Assembly (NCBI GenBank): GCA_041498815.1
Contig: JBGQJC010000060.1
Span: 1-7,622, forward strand
Length of the DNA: 7,622 nt
Direction: 5' to 3'
DNA from: DATDPM01 sp041498815
Lineage (GTDB): Bacteria; Pseudomonadota; Alphaproteobacteria; DATDPM01
The notes under the pieces were generated by a model. That model had not been told where the DNA came from and ran no database searches. It saw only the letters and a list, made by a program, of their open reading frames with translations. A program made the position numbers and the translations under genes. Of the stretch, positions 1 through 5,801 are shown one piece after another. How positions within the stretch are numbered: the first letter of the stretch is position 1; each line of letters starts with the position of its first letter.

Positions 1-192
1 GACGTGTTCACGGTGCCGGCGAGTCTCGCTGGCCTGCCCGCCATGTCGGTGCCGGTGGGGCTTTCCTCCGATGGCTTGCCGCTGGGGCTCCAGCTCATCG
101 GCAAGCCTTTCGACGAAGAGACGGTCTTGAGGGCGGGCGGCGTGATCGAAGAGGCGGCGCAATTCAAGCACAGACCTTCGAACGGGACATGA
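1..192 (+). CDS. gatA: Asp-tRNA(Asn)/Glu-tRNA(Gln) amidotransferase subunit A, C-terminal end (5' partial)
   Basis: This is the last 63 codons of GatA, open at the left window edge and ending at TGA 190-192. GatA is the amidase subunit of GatCAB. It releases ammonia from glutamine so that Glu-tRNA(Gln) and/or Asp-tRNA(Asn) can be converted to the amidated form in the cytoplasm. The visible part carries typical C-terminal amidase-family text: FTVPASLAGLPAMSVPVG, then GLPLGLQLIGKPFDEETVL, then a terminal helix. The catalytic Ser-cisSer-Lys triad lies upstream, outside the window. The stop overlaps the gatB start as ATGA, so the two genes are almost certainly co-transcribed and translationally coupled. 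The GTG at position 4 is an internal valine codon, not a start. Identification is firm because gatB follows directly. Confidence 0.94.
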   Translation, partial: DVFTVPASLAGLPAMSVPVGLSSDGLPLGLQLIGKPFDEETVLRAGGVIEEAAQFKHRPSNGT

Positions 193-1664
193 TCAAAGGC
201 GAAACCGGCGACTGGGAAATCGTGATCGGGCTCGAGGTCCACGCCCAGGTGGTCTCGAAGGCCAAGCTGTTTTCGGGTGCCGCGACTGATTTCGGCGCGG
301 AGCCCAATACCCAGGTGTCCTTCGTGGACGCGGCGATGCCGGGAATGCTGCCCGTGATCAACGAATATTGCGTGGAGCAGGCGGTGCGAACGGGATTGGG
401 CCTGAAGGCCGAGATCAATCTGACCTCGGTCTTCGACCGCAAGAACTACTTCTATCCCGATCTTCCGGCCGGCTATCAGATCTCGCAATTCACCCAGCCC
501 ATCGTCGGTAAAGGGATTGTTACGCTGGACTTGGCCGACGGGGCCTCGCGCGCGGTCGCGATCACGCGGCTGCACCTGGAGCAGGACGCGGGCAAGAGCC
601 TGCACGACCAGCACCCATCACTCTCTTATATAGACCTCAACCGCTGCGGGATCGCGCTCATGGAGATCGTCTCGGAGCCCGATCTGCGCTCGTCCGAGGA
701 GGCGGGGGCCTATTTGCGCAAGCTCCGGTCGATTCTCCGGTACCTGGGCACCTGCGACGGCAACATGGAGGAGGGGAGCCTGCGCTGCGACGCCAATGTG
801 TCGGTGCGGCGCCAGGGTGGCGCGCTCGGCACGCGCTGCGAGATCAAGAACGTGAATTCGGTGCGGTACGTGATGCAGGCCATCGATTACGAGGCGCGCC
901 GGCAAGTCGAGGTCATCGAGGGCGGCGGCAAGATCGCGCAGGAAACCCGCCTGTACGATGCGGGGAAGGGCGAAACGCGGCCCATGCGCAGCAAGGAATA
1001 CGCCCACGACTACCGTTATTTCCCGGACCCCGATCTTTTGCCGCTCACGCTCGATCCCGATTGGGTCGAGAAAATCCGCCAAACCCTCCCCGAGCTTCCC
1101 GACGACAAGAAAGAACGGTTCATGCGGGATTTCGGACTTTCAACCTACAATGCAAGTGTCTTAGTGAACGAAAGGGAAATCGCGGATTATTTTGAAACTG
1201 GGCTCAGAGAATTGGCAGGTATGGTTGGAATCCCTGTAGAGCGAGTTGCAATGGAGTTCGCCAATTTAGTCATTACTGAGCTTTTTGGTCGCTTAAACAA
1301 GGCGAGCCTGGACATAAAAAAGTCTCCGATTTCACCACAAGGACTAGCTGGTTTACATGCGCTCAAGATCGACGGCGTGATTTCCGGCCGGATCTTGAAA
1401 GATGTGTTTGATGAGATGTTCGAAACCGGCAAGACCGCTTCGGCGATCGTCGAGGAGAAGGGTTTGCGCCAGGTTTCCGAACCCGGCGCGATCGCCGCCG
1501 CGATCGATGAGGTCCTGAAATCCAATGCCGGCAAGGTCGCGGAATACCGGGGCGGAAAGGACAAGCTGTTCGGCTTTTTCGTCGGCCAGGTGATGCGCGC
1601 AACCGGCGGCAAGGCCAACCCCGCCCTGGTCAACGAGCTCCTCAAAAAGAAGCTTTCGTCCTAA
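189..1664 (+). CDS. gatB: Asp-tRNA(Asn)/Glu-tRNA(Gln) amidotransferase subunit B
   Basis: Complete GatB of 491 residues, a normal length for the family. GatB phosphorylates the misacylated tRNA-bound Glu or Asp and completes transamidation using ammonia channelled from GatA. The N-terminal cradle/kinase domain (about residues 10-300) shows WEIVIGLEVHAQ, KNYFYPDLPAGYQISQF, DLNRCGIALMEIVSEPDL (the family signature region, about 149-166) and MEEGSLRCDANVSVR. The C-terminal helical and YqeY-like tail (about 315-491) ends in GFFVGQVMRATGGKANP and NELLKKKL. The ATG at 189 overlaps the gatA stop (ATGA) and has no strong Shine-Dalgarno of its own, which fits translational coupling. One oddity: bases about 1136-1365 (residues about 316-392) are roughly 46% GC and contain four TTA codons plus CTA, ATA, AGA and GTA, while the flanks are GC-rich. 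The reading frame stays intact and the protein still reads as ordinary GatB. Confidence 0.98.
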   Translation: MIKGETGDWEIVIGLEVHAQVVSKAKLFSGAATDFGAEPNTQVSFVDAAMPGMLPVINEYCVEQAVRTGLGLKAEINLTSVFDRKNYFYPDLPAGYQISQFTQPIVGKGIVTLDLADGASRAVAITRLHLEQDAGKSLHDQHPSLSYIDLNRCGIALMEIVSEPDLRSSEEAGAYLRKLRSILRYLGTCDGNMEEGSLRCDANVSVRRQGGALGTRCEIKNVNSVRYVMQAIDYEARRQVEVIEGGGKIAQETRLYDAGKGETRPMRSKEYAHDYRYFPDPDLLPLTLDPDWVEKIRQTLPELPDDKKERFMRDFGLSTYNASVLVNEREIADYFETGLRELAGMVGIPVERVAMEFANLVITELFGRLNKASLDIKKSPISPQGLAGLHALKIDGVISGRILKDVFDEMFETGKTASAIVEEKGLRQVSEPGAIAAAIDEVLKSNAGKVAEYRGGKDKLFGFFVGQVMRATGGKANPALVNELLKKKLSS

Positions 1665-1746
1665 GCCCGGGCCAGCCGCGGGCGTTCAGGAGTTCTTAAG
1701 CAAGGCCCTTTAGCGTTTCCTTCGCATCCGGCCTGCGGAGGAAACC

Positions 1747-2115
1747 ATGAGGCAGGACCACGTCACCGATCAGGCCTTCCTGGCCGTGATCGAGCGGCAT
1801 TTGGGCGTCCCGGAATACGACCGGCGCCTGAGCGACAAGATTTTGGCCGCGTTCAATCACGCCTATGCCACGGGCGAGCGCGAGCTCGCGAAACAGCTTC
1901 GCTCCGTGCTGGTCGATGTCGAGCGTGGGCTGCGCGGTTTGGGAAGACAACGCCGCGCCAACGGGGCGCTCGACGATGCCGAACGCTGGTCCCGGTTCGT
2001 GGATGCCCGCGACCGCTACCACGCCGTGTCCAAGGACACGCGCTTCGACCCCGAGGAAGTGGGCGAAGCCCTGGTCGAGATGAAGGATACCTTCCGCAGC
2101 TGGAGCCTCAATTAG
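1747..2115 (+). CDS. Small charged helical protein of unknown function
   Basis: I do not recognise this 122-residue protein. The start is well supported: GGAGGAA at 1737-1743 lies five bases (counted from GGAGG) before ATG 1747, and codon use is GC-rich at third positions like its neighbours. The product is rich in Arg, Glu, Asp and Leu, has no membrane segment or signal peptide, has no cysteine, and looks mostly alpha-helical. An N-terminal part (residues about 1-60, with ILAAFNHAYATGERELAKQL) is followed by a basic linker (GLGRQRRANG, about 64-73) and a second helical part ending DTFRSWSLN. It lies 82 bases after gatB on the same strand and could be read through from it or have its own promoter. 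It ends about 57 bases before the tRNA-Ser promoter. A cytoplasmic soluble role is likely, but no function can be assigned. Confidence 0.78.
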   Translation: MRQDHVTDQAFLAVIERHLGVPEYDRRLSDKILAAFNHAYATGERELAKQLRSVLVDVERGLRGLGRQRRANGALDDAERWSRFVDARDRYHAVSKDTRFDPEEVGEALVEMKDTFRSWSLN

Positions 2116-2171
2116 CAAGCGCTTGCCCGAGGTTTTCCGGCACTTGCAATAGGGAACCCGAGCGGGCGGCG

Positions 2172-2201
2172 TTGACATTGCGGCGCGGGCGCCGGTAGAA
2201 C
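2172..2201 (+). promoter_or_regulatory. Promoter of tRNA-Ser
   Basis: A perfect TTGACA -35 box (2172-2177), an 18-base spacer and TAGAAC (2196-2201, four of six matches to TATAAT) precede the tRNA by 19 bases. This puts a transcription start around 2208 and leaves a short 5' leader for RNase P to remove. It is the best sigma-70-type promoter I can see in the window. Confidence 0.65.
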
Positions 2202-2220
2202 CCGCTTGATGCGCCGTAAC

Positions 2221-2313
2221 GGAGGGGTGGCCGAGAGGTCGAAGGCGGCGGTTTGCTAAACCGTTAAGCGCCGAAAGGACGCTTCGCAGGTTCGAATCCT
2301 GTCCCCTCCGCCA
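2221..2313 (+). tRNA. tRNA-Ser (anticodon GCT)
   Basis: Class II tRNA reading AGC and AGU serine codons. The acceptor stem GGAGGGG (2221-2227) pairs perfectly with CCCCTCC (2303-2309), followed by discriminator G2310 and an encoded CCA (2311-2313). The anticodon stem 2248-2252/2260-2264 closes the loop TTGCTAA, with anticodon GCT at 2255-2257. The long variable arm forms a hairpin (AAGCG 2266-2270 with CGCTT 2280-2284), which is diagnostic for Ser/Leu-type tRNAs. The T arm GCAGG-TTCGAAT-CCTGT spans 2286-2302. The gene lies at the junction between core genes (gatAB side) and repeat-rich accessory genes, with its 3' end pointing toward the accessory side. Confidence 0.97.
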
Positions 2314-2667
2314 GTTCCAGCCGCCGGGTTCCGGCGGGCCCGGGCTTTGGCGGGCGTGCCGTGAAAACGTACCGCGGCGGCCAGACGCCCGCGTTTTTGC
2401 GCCAAACGCGGCGGAGCCAGGCGGTGCCGCCTTCCTCGAGTACGACGCGCCGCCAAGCGAATGCCATTCGCCATTTCGCGGCCACGACGCCGGGATCCCG
2501 CAGAATCTCGTGCATTGTTGGCGGCAGCCAGGGATAGGGACGTCCAAAGTCGATGTGATCGCCGCCGCGCACGATCGGACCGTACCGCGGCGCAGCACTT
2601 CGGAGTGAATGCGGGGGTCTGCGGCCGCTAAAAAAAAGTGTTCGAAATCGAGGGTGCCCCGAGGCAC
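2264..2667 (-). pseudogene. Possible frameshifted gene remnant between glycosyltransferase and tRNA
   Basis: The stretch 2314-2697 holds no confident intact gene. On the - strand two overlapping frames look coding-like in turn. One, from about 2667 to 2575, reads LDFEHFFLAAADPRIHSEVL. The other, from about 2580 down to the tRNA, reads GPIVRGGDHIDFGRPYPWL and then MHEILRDPG (ATG at 2515), AFAWRRVVLEEGGTAWLRR. Both have GC-rich third positions and plausible composition, as if one gene were split by a frameshift near 2575. The second frame runs into the antisense of tRNA-Ser and stops inside it (2264-2266), so its natural C-terminus is lost if it was ever a gene. I do not recognise the family. 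It could equally be chance openness in GC-rich DNA. Confidence 0.25.
2321..2337 (+). terminator. Possible terminator hairpin after tRNA-Ser
   Basis: CCGCCGG (2321-2327) and CCGGCGG (2331-2337) form a perfect 7-bp GC stem around a GTT loop, eight bases after the tRNA CCA. Only a short CTTT occurs about 8 bases further on, so it lacks a proper U-tract. It may act as a weak terminator or as a 3' processing and stability hairpin. Confidence 0.4.
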
Positions 2668-2668
2668 C
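2630..2668 (-). terminator. Candidate terminator of the TPR-glycosyltransferase gene
   Basis: Read on the - strand, about 30 bases after the stop of the 2698-5241 gene, GGTGCC-TCGG-GGCACC (2668-2653) forms a perfect 6-bp stem with a tetraloop. A run of eight T residues (2637-2630) follows, but 15 bases separate the stem and the T-run, and only a tiny TCGA/TCGA hairpin lies between. It is therefore not a textbook intrinsic terminator, although no better one is visible. Confidence 0.35.
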
Positions 2669-2697
2669 GGCCGCGGCGCGGCGATAAAATGGGCGGC

Positions 2698-5241
2698 TTA
2701 CTTCCGAATTTGGGCCACGGCGAAACTTACGGGCGGCTCTCCCCGCTGATAGCGTTCCCACATCGTGGTGTAAGCCGCCTCGATGTGACGGCGGAACCGG
2801 TCCGTATCGAAGAGCGGGCAGGTCTTGCGGTTGCGCGCCAGCTTCGACCTGATCTTGGCAAGCGCCTTTTTATCCCGCGCCAATTTCAGCGCCAGGGCCT
2901 CGTATTCCTTGAGCGAGTGCGCGATCAGCTCGGGCAGCCCTACGGCATTCAATAGGCTTCCCGCCACCCGTCCGGCAAAAGTGGCGCCAAGACAAGTTAC
3001 GACCGGAAGTCCCGCCCACAGCGCATCGCTCGCCGTCGTGTGGGCATTACAGGGAAGCGTATCGAGGAACAAATCCGCGAGGCGATGCCGTGCCAGGTGA
3101 TCTGCCAGTTTCACACGGGTAGCAAAAACCAGCCGCTCCGGGGCAATGCCGCGTTTTTCCGCCTCGCGCTTCAGATTGCGGACGACCGCCGCGTTGCCCT
3201 CCAACAGCCACAGCACGCTGCCCTCGACTTGGCGCAGCAGGCGCATCCAGATGTCGAACACAAGCGGCGTAATTTTGTAATTGTTGTTGAACGAGCAGAA
3301 CACGAACCCCTTCTCGGGTAGCCCCAACTTCGCCCGGGAAGGTGTATGCTCGGCGATAGGCCGCTTCGAGTCGTTCACCTGATAACTCTCCGGTAGATAG
3401 ACGACTTTTTCCGCATAGTATTCGTGTTGCTCCTCGGGGATAACCCATCGATCGGCAATGATATAGTCGATGTAGTCTGCGCCCATCGTGCCGGGGTAGC
3501 CCAGGTAGTTGACCTGGATCGGGGCGGCGCGCAGCGCGAATATCCCGGTGCGCGAATCCCCCGTAAATCCCTTGAGATCGACCGCGATGTCGACCTCGAG
3601 TTCCCGCAGCATTTCCGCCACTCCCCGGTCGCTCTTCTGGCTAACGTCGATGAAGCGGCCGAACGCCGGCTTAAGTCGTGTTCGCATGTCGCCCCGGCTG
3701 TCTGCACCGAAGGAAACGGCAATGGTCTCGAAGCGCTTCCTGTCGTGCAGTTCGAAGAGTCCCGCCATCAAATACGCCGTGGCGTGGTCATGATAATCGG
3801 CCGAGAGGTAAGCAATCCGGATCTTGTCATGGCGGTATATTTCTCCCTGCCAGACGGGTCGCGATGAGAGCGGGTATCTGTCTTGGGCCCAGATCTGCGA
3901 ACACTTGAGTTGATCGCTCGCGGATTCGGAGACGGTTAGAAATTCAAAGGGTGTGGCAGTGTGCTCACCCGCCTGCACTTCGTGTGCGAGCCGGGCTGCG
4001 GTTGGCTCGAACTTATCCCATAGACAGCAATGCATTTTCGAATGAAGGATTCTTCCTTTCAGATATTTGAGATCAGGGTTGATATCGAGTGCACGCTCGA
4101 GACCGGCAGTTGCCTCCTCGTAACGCTTCAGTAGCCCCAACACCGTGCCGTGGTTGTACAATGCTTCGGCAAAGTCGGGCCGGATGGCCAGGGCTTGCTC
4201 GATGCTGACCAGCGCGTCCTTGTGACGCTTCAGCCCCCGCAAAACATTGCCACGATTGCTGAGCGCGTCGGCATCGTCGGGCCGGATGGCTAAGGCCCGG
4301 TCGTAGCTGGCCAGGGCCTCCTCGCGGCGGTTCAGCGCCTGCAATACGTTGGCGCGATTATTCAGCGCCTCGAAATAGTCCGGCTTCACCGCCAGGGCCT
4401 GCTCAAAACTGTCCAGAGCCTCCTCATCGCGCTTCAGCGCGTGCAACGCGCTGCCGCGATTGTTGAGCGCCTCGGCATAGTCGGGCCGGATGGCAAGCGC
4501 CAAGTCAAAGCTGACCAGCGCTTCCTCATAGCGGTCCAGTGCCCCCAAAACGGCACCGCGATTGTTCAGCGCCTCCGCATGGTCGGGCCGGGTCGCGAGC
4601 GCCCGGTCATAGCTGGCCAGTGCTTCCTCGTGCCGTTCCAGCGCATGCAGCATGTTGCCGCGATTGTAAACCGCCTCGGCGTAGTCGGGCTTGATCGCCA
4701 AGGCACGGTCGTAGCTGGCCAGCGCCTCCTCGTGACGCTTCAGTGTCCCCAACACCGACCCGCGGTTGTACAGCGCCTCGGCGTGGTCGGCCCGGATGGC
4801 AAGCGCTTGGTCGTAACTGGCGAGAGCCTCTTCATGACGGTTCAACGCCCGCAGCGCGTTGCCACGGTGGTAAAACGCCTCGGCGTGATCGGGGCGGATC
4901 GCCACGGCCCGGTCGAAACTGGCCAAGGCTTCCTCGTGACGGTTCAAAGTGTTGAGAACGAGACCGAAGTTCGACAGGGCTTCCGGGACATCGGGCTTCA
5001 CCTTCAGCGCCGCAGAAATCAAACGCAGCGCTTCGCCGGATTCGCCCCGTTGCTGTTTGAGGACGCCCAGCAGATGCAACGCGTCGAAATCGTCGGGCTT
5101 TGCCTTGAGAATCGCCGCATAGACGTTTTCCGCTTCCGTCAGCCGGCCTTGCCGGTGCAGCTCGGCCGCCTGCCGGATCGCTTCCGGCAGGCTCATCGTC
5201 TTGGTCGTTTCTGAAGGCGGCTTCGTCATCTCGGCCATCAT
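2698..5241 (-). CDS. TPR-repeat protein O-GlcNAc transferase-like glycosyltransferase (GT41 family)
   Basis: This 847-residue protein joins an N-terminal TPR superhelix to a C-terminal O-GlcNAc-transferase-type (Glyco_transf_41, SPINDLY-like) domain. About 11 TPR units of 34 residues occupy residues 17-393; units 3-11 are close copies of ALYNRGxVLxxLKRHEEAL. The catalytic region (about 470-847) shows IAYLSADYHDHATAYLM, where H486 aligns by memory with the active-site His of human OGT. It also shows ALRAAPIQVNYLGYPGTMGA (569-588), SFNNNYKITP with K656 matching the UDP-binding Lys, and DTLPCNAHTTASDALWAG, where H734-T735-T736 and D739 match the nucleotide-binding HTT motif. No signal peptide or membrane segment is seen, so it should act in the cytoplasm, transferring a sugar from a UDP- or other nucleotide donor to Ser/Thr of proteins; donor and target are unknown. 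Starts at 5241, 5238 or 5229 are all possible, because only a weak AGG sits upstream. It is transcribed divergently from the RTX-cadherin gene. Confidence 0.93.
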   Translation of the reverse strand: MMAEMTKPPSETTKTMSLPEAIRQAAELHRQGRLTEAENVYAAILKAKPDDFDALHLLGVLKQQRGESGEALRLISAALKVKPDVPEALSNFGLVLNTLNRHEEALASFDRAVAIRPDHAEAFYHRGNALRALNRHEEALASYDQALAIRADHAEALYNRGSVLGTLKRHEEALASYDRALAIKPDYAEAVYNRGNMLHALERHEEALASYDRALATRPDHAEALNNRGAVLGALDRYEEALVSFDLALAIRPDYAEALNNRGSALHALKRDEEALDSFEQALAVKPDYFEALNNRANVLQALNRREEALASYDRALAIRPDDADALSNRGNVLRGLKRHKDALVSIEQALAIRPDFAEALYNHGTVLGLLKRYEEATAGLERALDINPDLKYLKGRILHSKMHCCLWDKFEPTAARLAHEVQAGEHTATPFEFLTVSESASDQLKCSQIWAQDRYPLSSRPVWQGEIYRHDKIRIAYLSADYHDHATAYLMAGLFELHDRKRFETIAVSFGADSRGDMRTRLKPAFGRFIDVSQKSDRGVAEMLRELEVDIAVDLKGFTGDSRTGIFALRAAPIQVNYLGYPGTMGADYIDYIIADRWVIPEEQHEYYAEKVVYLPESYQVNDSKRPIAEHTPSRAKLGLPEKGFVFCSFNNNYKITPLVFDIWMRLLRQVEGSVLWLLEGNAAVVRNLKREAEKRGIAPERLVFATRVKLADHLARHRLADLFLDTLPCNAHTTASDALWAGLPVVTCLGATFAGRVAGSLLNAVGLPELIAHSLKEYEALALKLARDKKALAKIRSKLARNRKTCPLFDTDRFRRHIEAAYTTMWERYQRGEPPVSFAVAQIRK
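4063..4980 (-). repeat. 102-bp tandem repeat array encoding TPR units 3-11
   Basis: Nine consecutive 102-bp units encode residues 88-393 of the glycosyltransferase. Each reads close to A-L-x-N-R-G-x-V-L-x-x-L-x-R-x-E-E-A-L-A-S and then A-L-A-I-R-P-D-x-A-E. The units keep exact length without indels and share most bases, which suggests expansion by tandem duplication or homogenisation. Unit boundaries fall at 4980, 4878, 4776, 4674, 4572, 4470, 4368, 4266 and 4164. The array is coding, not a CRISPR. Confidence 0.9.
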
Positions 5242-5426
5242 CCTATGGATAGAGTGTCAGGCTCCTCAAAGCAGCTTTCGGTAGAAGCAAGCCGAGCGGT
5301 CAGGGTCCGGGGAATTGGACCGGGCCTTAGCCGGGGATTTTGTTGGCCGTTCACCCCTTGGGCGGGCCTGCTTCGGGGCCGGGGCAAAGCCAGAATCGCC
5401 TGATCTCCCGCGCATTTTAAGAAACC

Positions 5427-5434
5427 ATGGTTAA
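5427..5434 (-). promoter_or_regulatory. CtrA-type 8-mer motif TTAACCAT
   Basis: The - strand reads TTAACCAT, the 8-base alternative motif reported for CtrA-controlled promoters in Caulobacter. It lies about 190 bases upstream of the glycosyltransferase start and is oriented toward it. An 8-mer can occur by chance; its weight comes from the full-length motif 72 bases away. Confidence 0.4.
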
Positions 5435-5505
5435 GGAAATTATGCGGGGGCTCACACCCCGGTATATAGGAACGAGGGCTCGATGCTCTTGCTAAGGTTG
5501 CATCC

Positions 5506-5520
5506 TTAACAGCAGATTAA
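5506..5520 (+). promoter_or_regulatory. CtrA-type binding site TTAA-N7-TTAA
   Basis: TTAA (5506-5509), seven bases (CAGCAGA), TTAA (5517-5520) match exactly the full consensus for CtrA, the alphaproteobacterial response regulator that controls motility, cell-cycle and surface genes. The site lies at the edge of the AT-rich promoter zone, 281 bases before the RTX-cadherin start. It is a palindromic-type motif and could serve either divergent gene. Confidence 0.5.
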
Positions 5521-5647
5521 GAAATCGTGAAAAATTAGTAAAAATTTTAGACAGGGGCTTGAGCAGGGCTGCGTGAAAGGGGTTTGCGGGGGTAACCGGG
5601 ACCGCCGGCCAGGGAAATTAAGTTTCGCAGGCTTCGTTGTCCGCACG

Positions 5648-5665
5648 CCGGCCCATTAGGGCCGG
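5648..5665 (+). other. Strong GC hairpin in the RTX gene leader
   Basis: CCGGCCC (5648-5654), loop ATTA and GGGCCGG (5659-5665) form a perfect 7-bp stem. A second possible stem, GCAGG 5667-5671 with CCTGC 5683-5687, follows at once. No T-run follows, so it is not an intrinsic terminator. If transcription starts in the AT-rich zone upstream, these hairpins lie in the 5' leader and could affect mRNA stability or translation. Confidence 0.4.
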
Positions 5666-5801
5666 GGCAGGTGCGGCCGTGGCCTGCGATCCCATCGAGG
5701 CTGGAGTCTTTCTAATAACGCCGCGGCGACCGGGCTGTCCTGAAAACCGTTGAGGCAAGTGGGCATGGGGCGAATCGACACCAATCCGCTGGGAGACGAT
5801 C

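Larger units (their letters stand above)
5242..5801. other. Divergent intergenic regulatory region
   Basis: This 560-base region separates the divergent glycosyltransferase and RTX-cadherin genes, and I see no convincing gene in it. It contains an AT-rich core (about 5410-5560) with several TTAA words, including two CtrA-like motifs. It also holds a CGGGG/CCCCG inverted repeat (5445-5449 with 5457-5461) and a GGTCC/GGACC inverted repeat (5304-5308 with 5317-5321). The GC-rich part near the RTX gene has a strong hairpin. The AT-rich block at 5517-5550 is the likely promoter zone for the + strand gene, but I cannot pick a convincing -35/-10 pair. Confidence 0.6.

Noticed and set aside
618..1082. 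154-residue - strand open frame inside gatB
   Set aside because: It is a shadow of gatB in GC-rich DNA with no independent start signal or recognisable motif.
1665..1683. GCCCG/CGGGC inverted repeat just after gatB as a terminator
   Set aside because: Only five base pairs with no T-run; it could be chance in GC-rich DNA.
2115..2126. Perfect palindrome GCAAGCGCTTGC at the stop of the small protein gene
   Set aside because: It resembles a LacI-type operator core but sits at a gene end with no promoter at it, and no T-run follows for a terminator.
1696..2761. Long - strand open frames crossing the tRNA (323, 165 and 72 residues)
   Set aside because: They read through the antisense of tRNA-Ser and give the well-known spurious peptides RRGQDSNLR, GDRIRTCE and GTGFEPA. 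They also run antisense to the small protein gene. Only the part right of the tRNA is kept, as a low-confidence remnant.
4441..5214. 257-residue + strand open frame opposite the TPR region
   Set aside because: It is periodic only because it is the antisense of the 102-bp TPR repeats; codon bias and family match favour the - strand gene.
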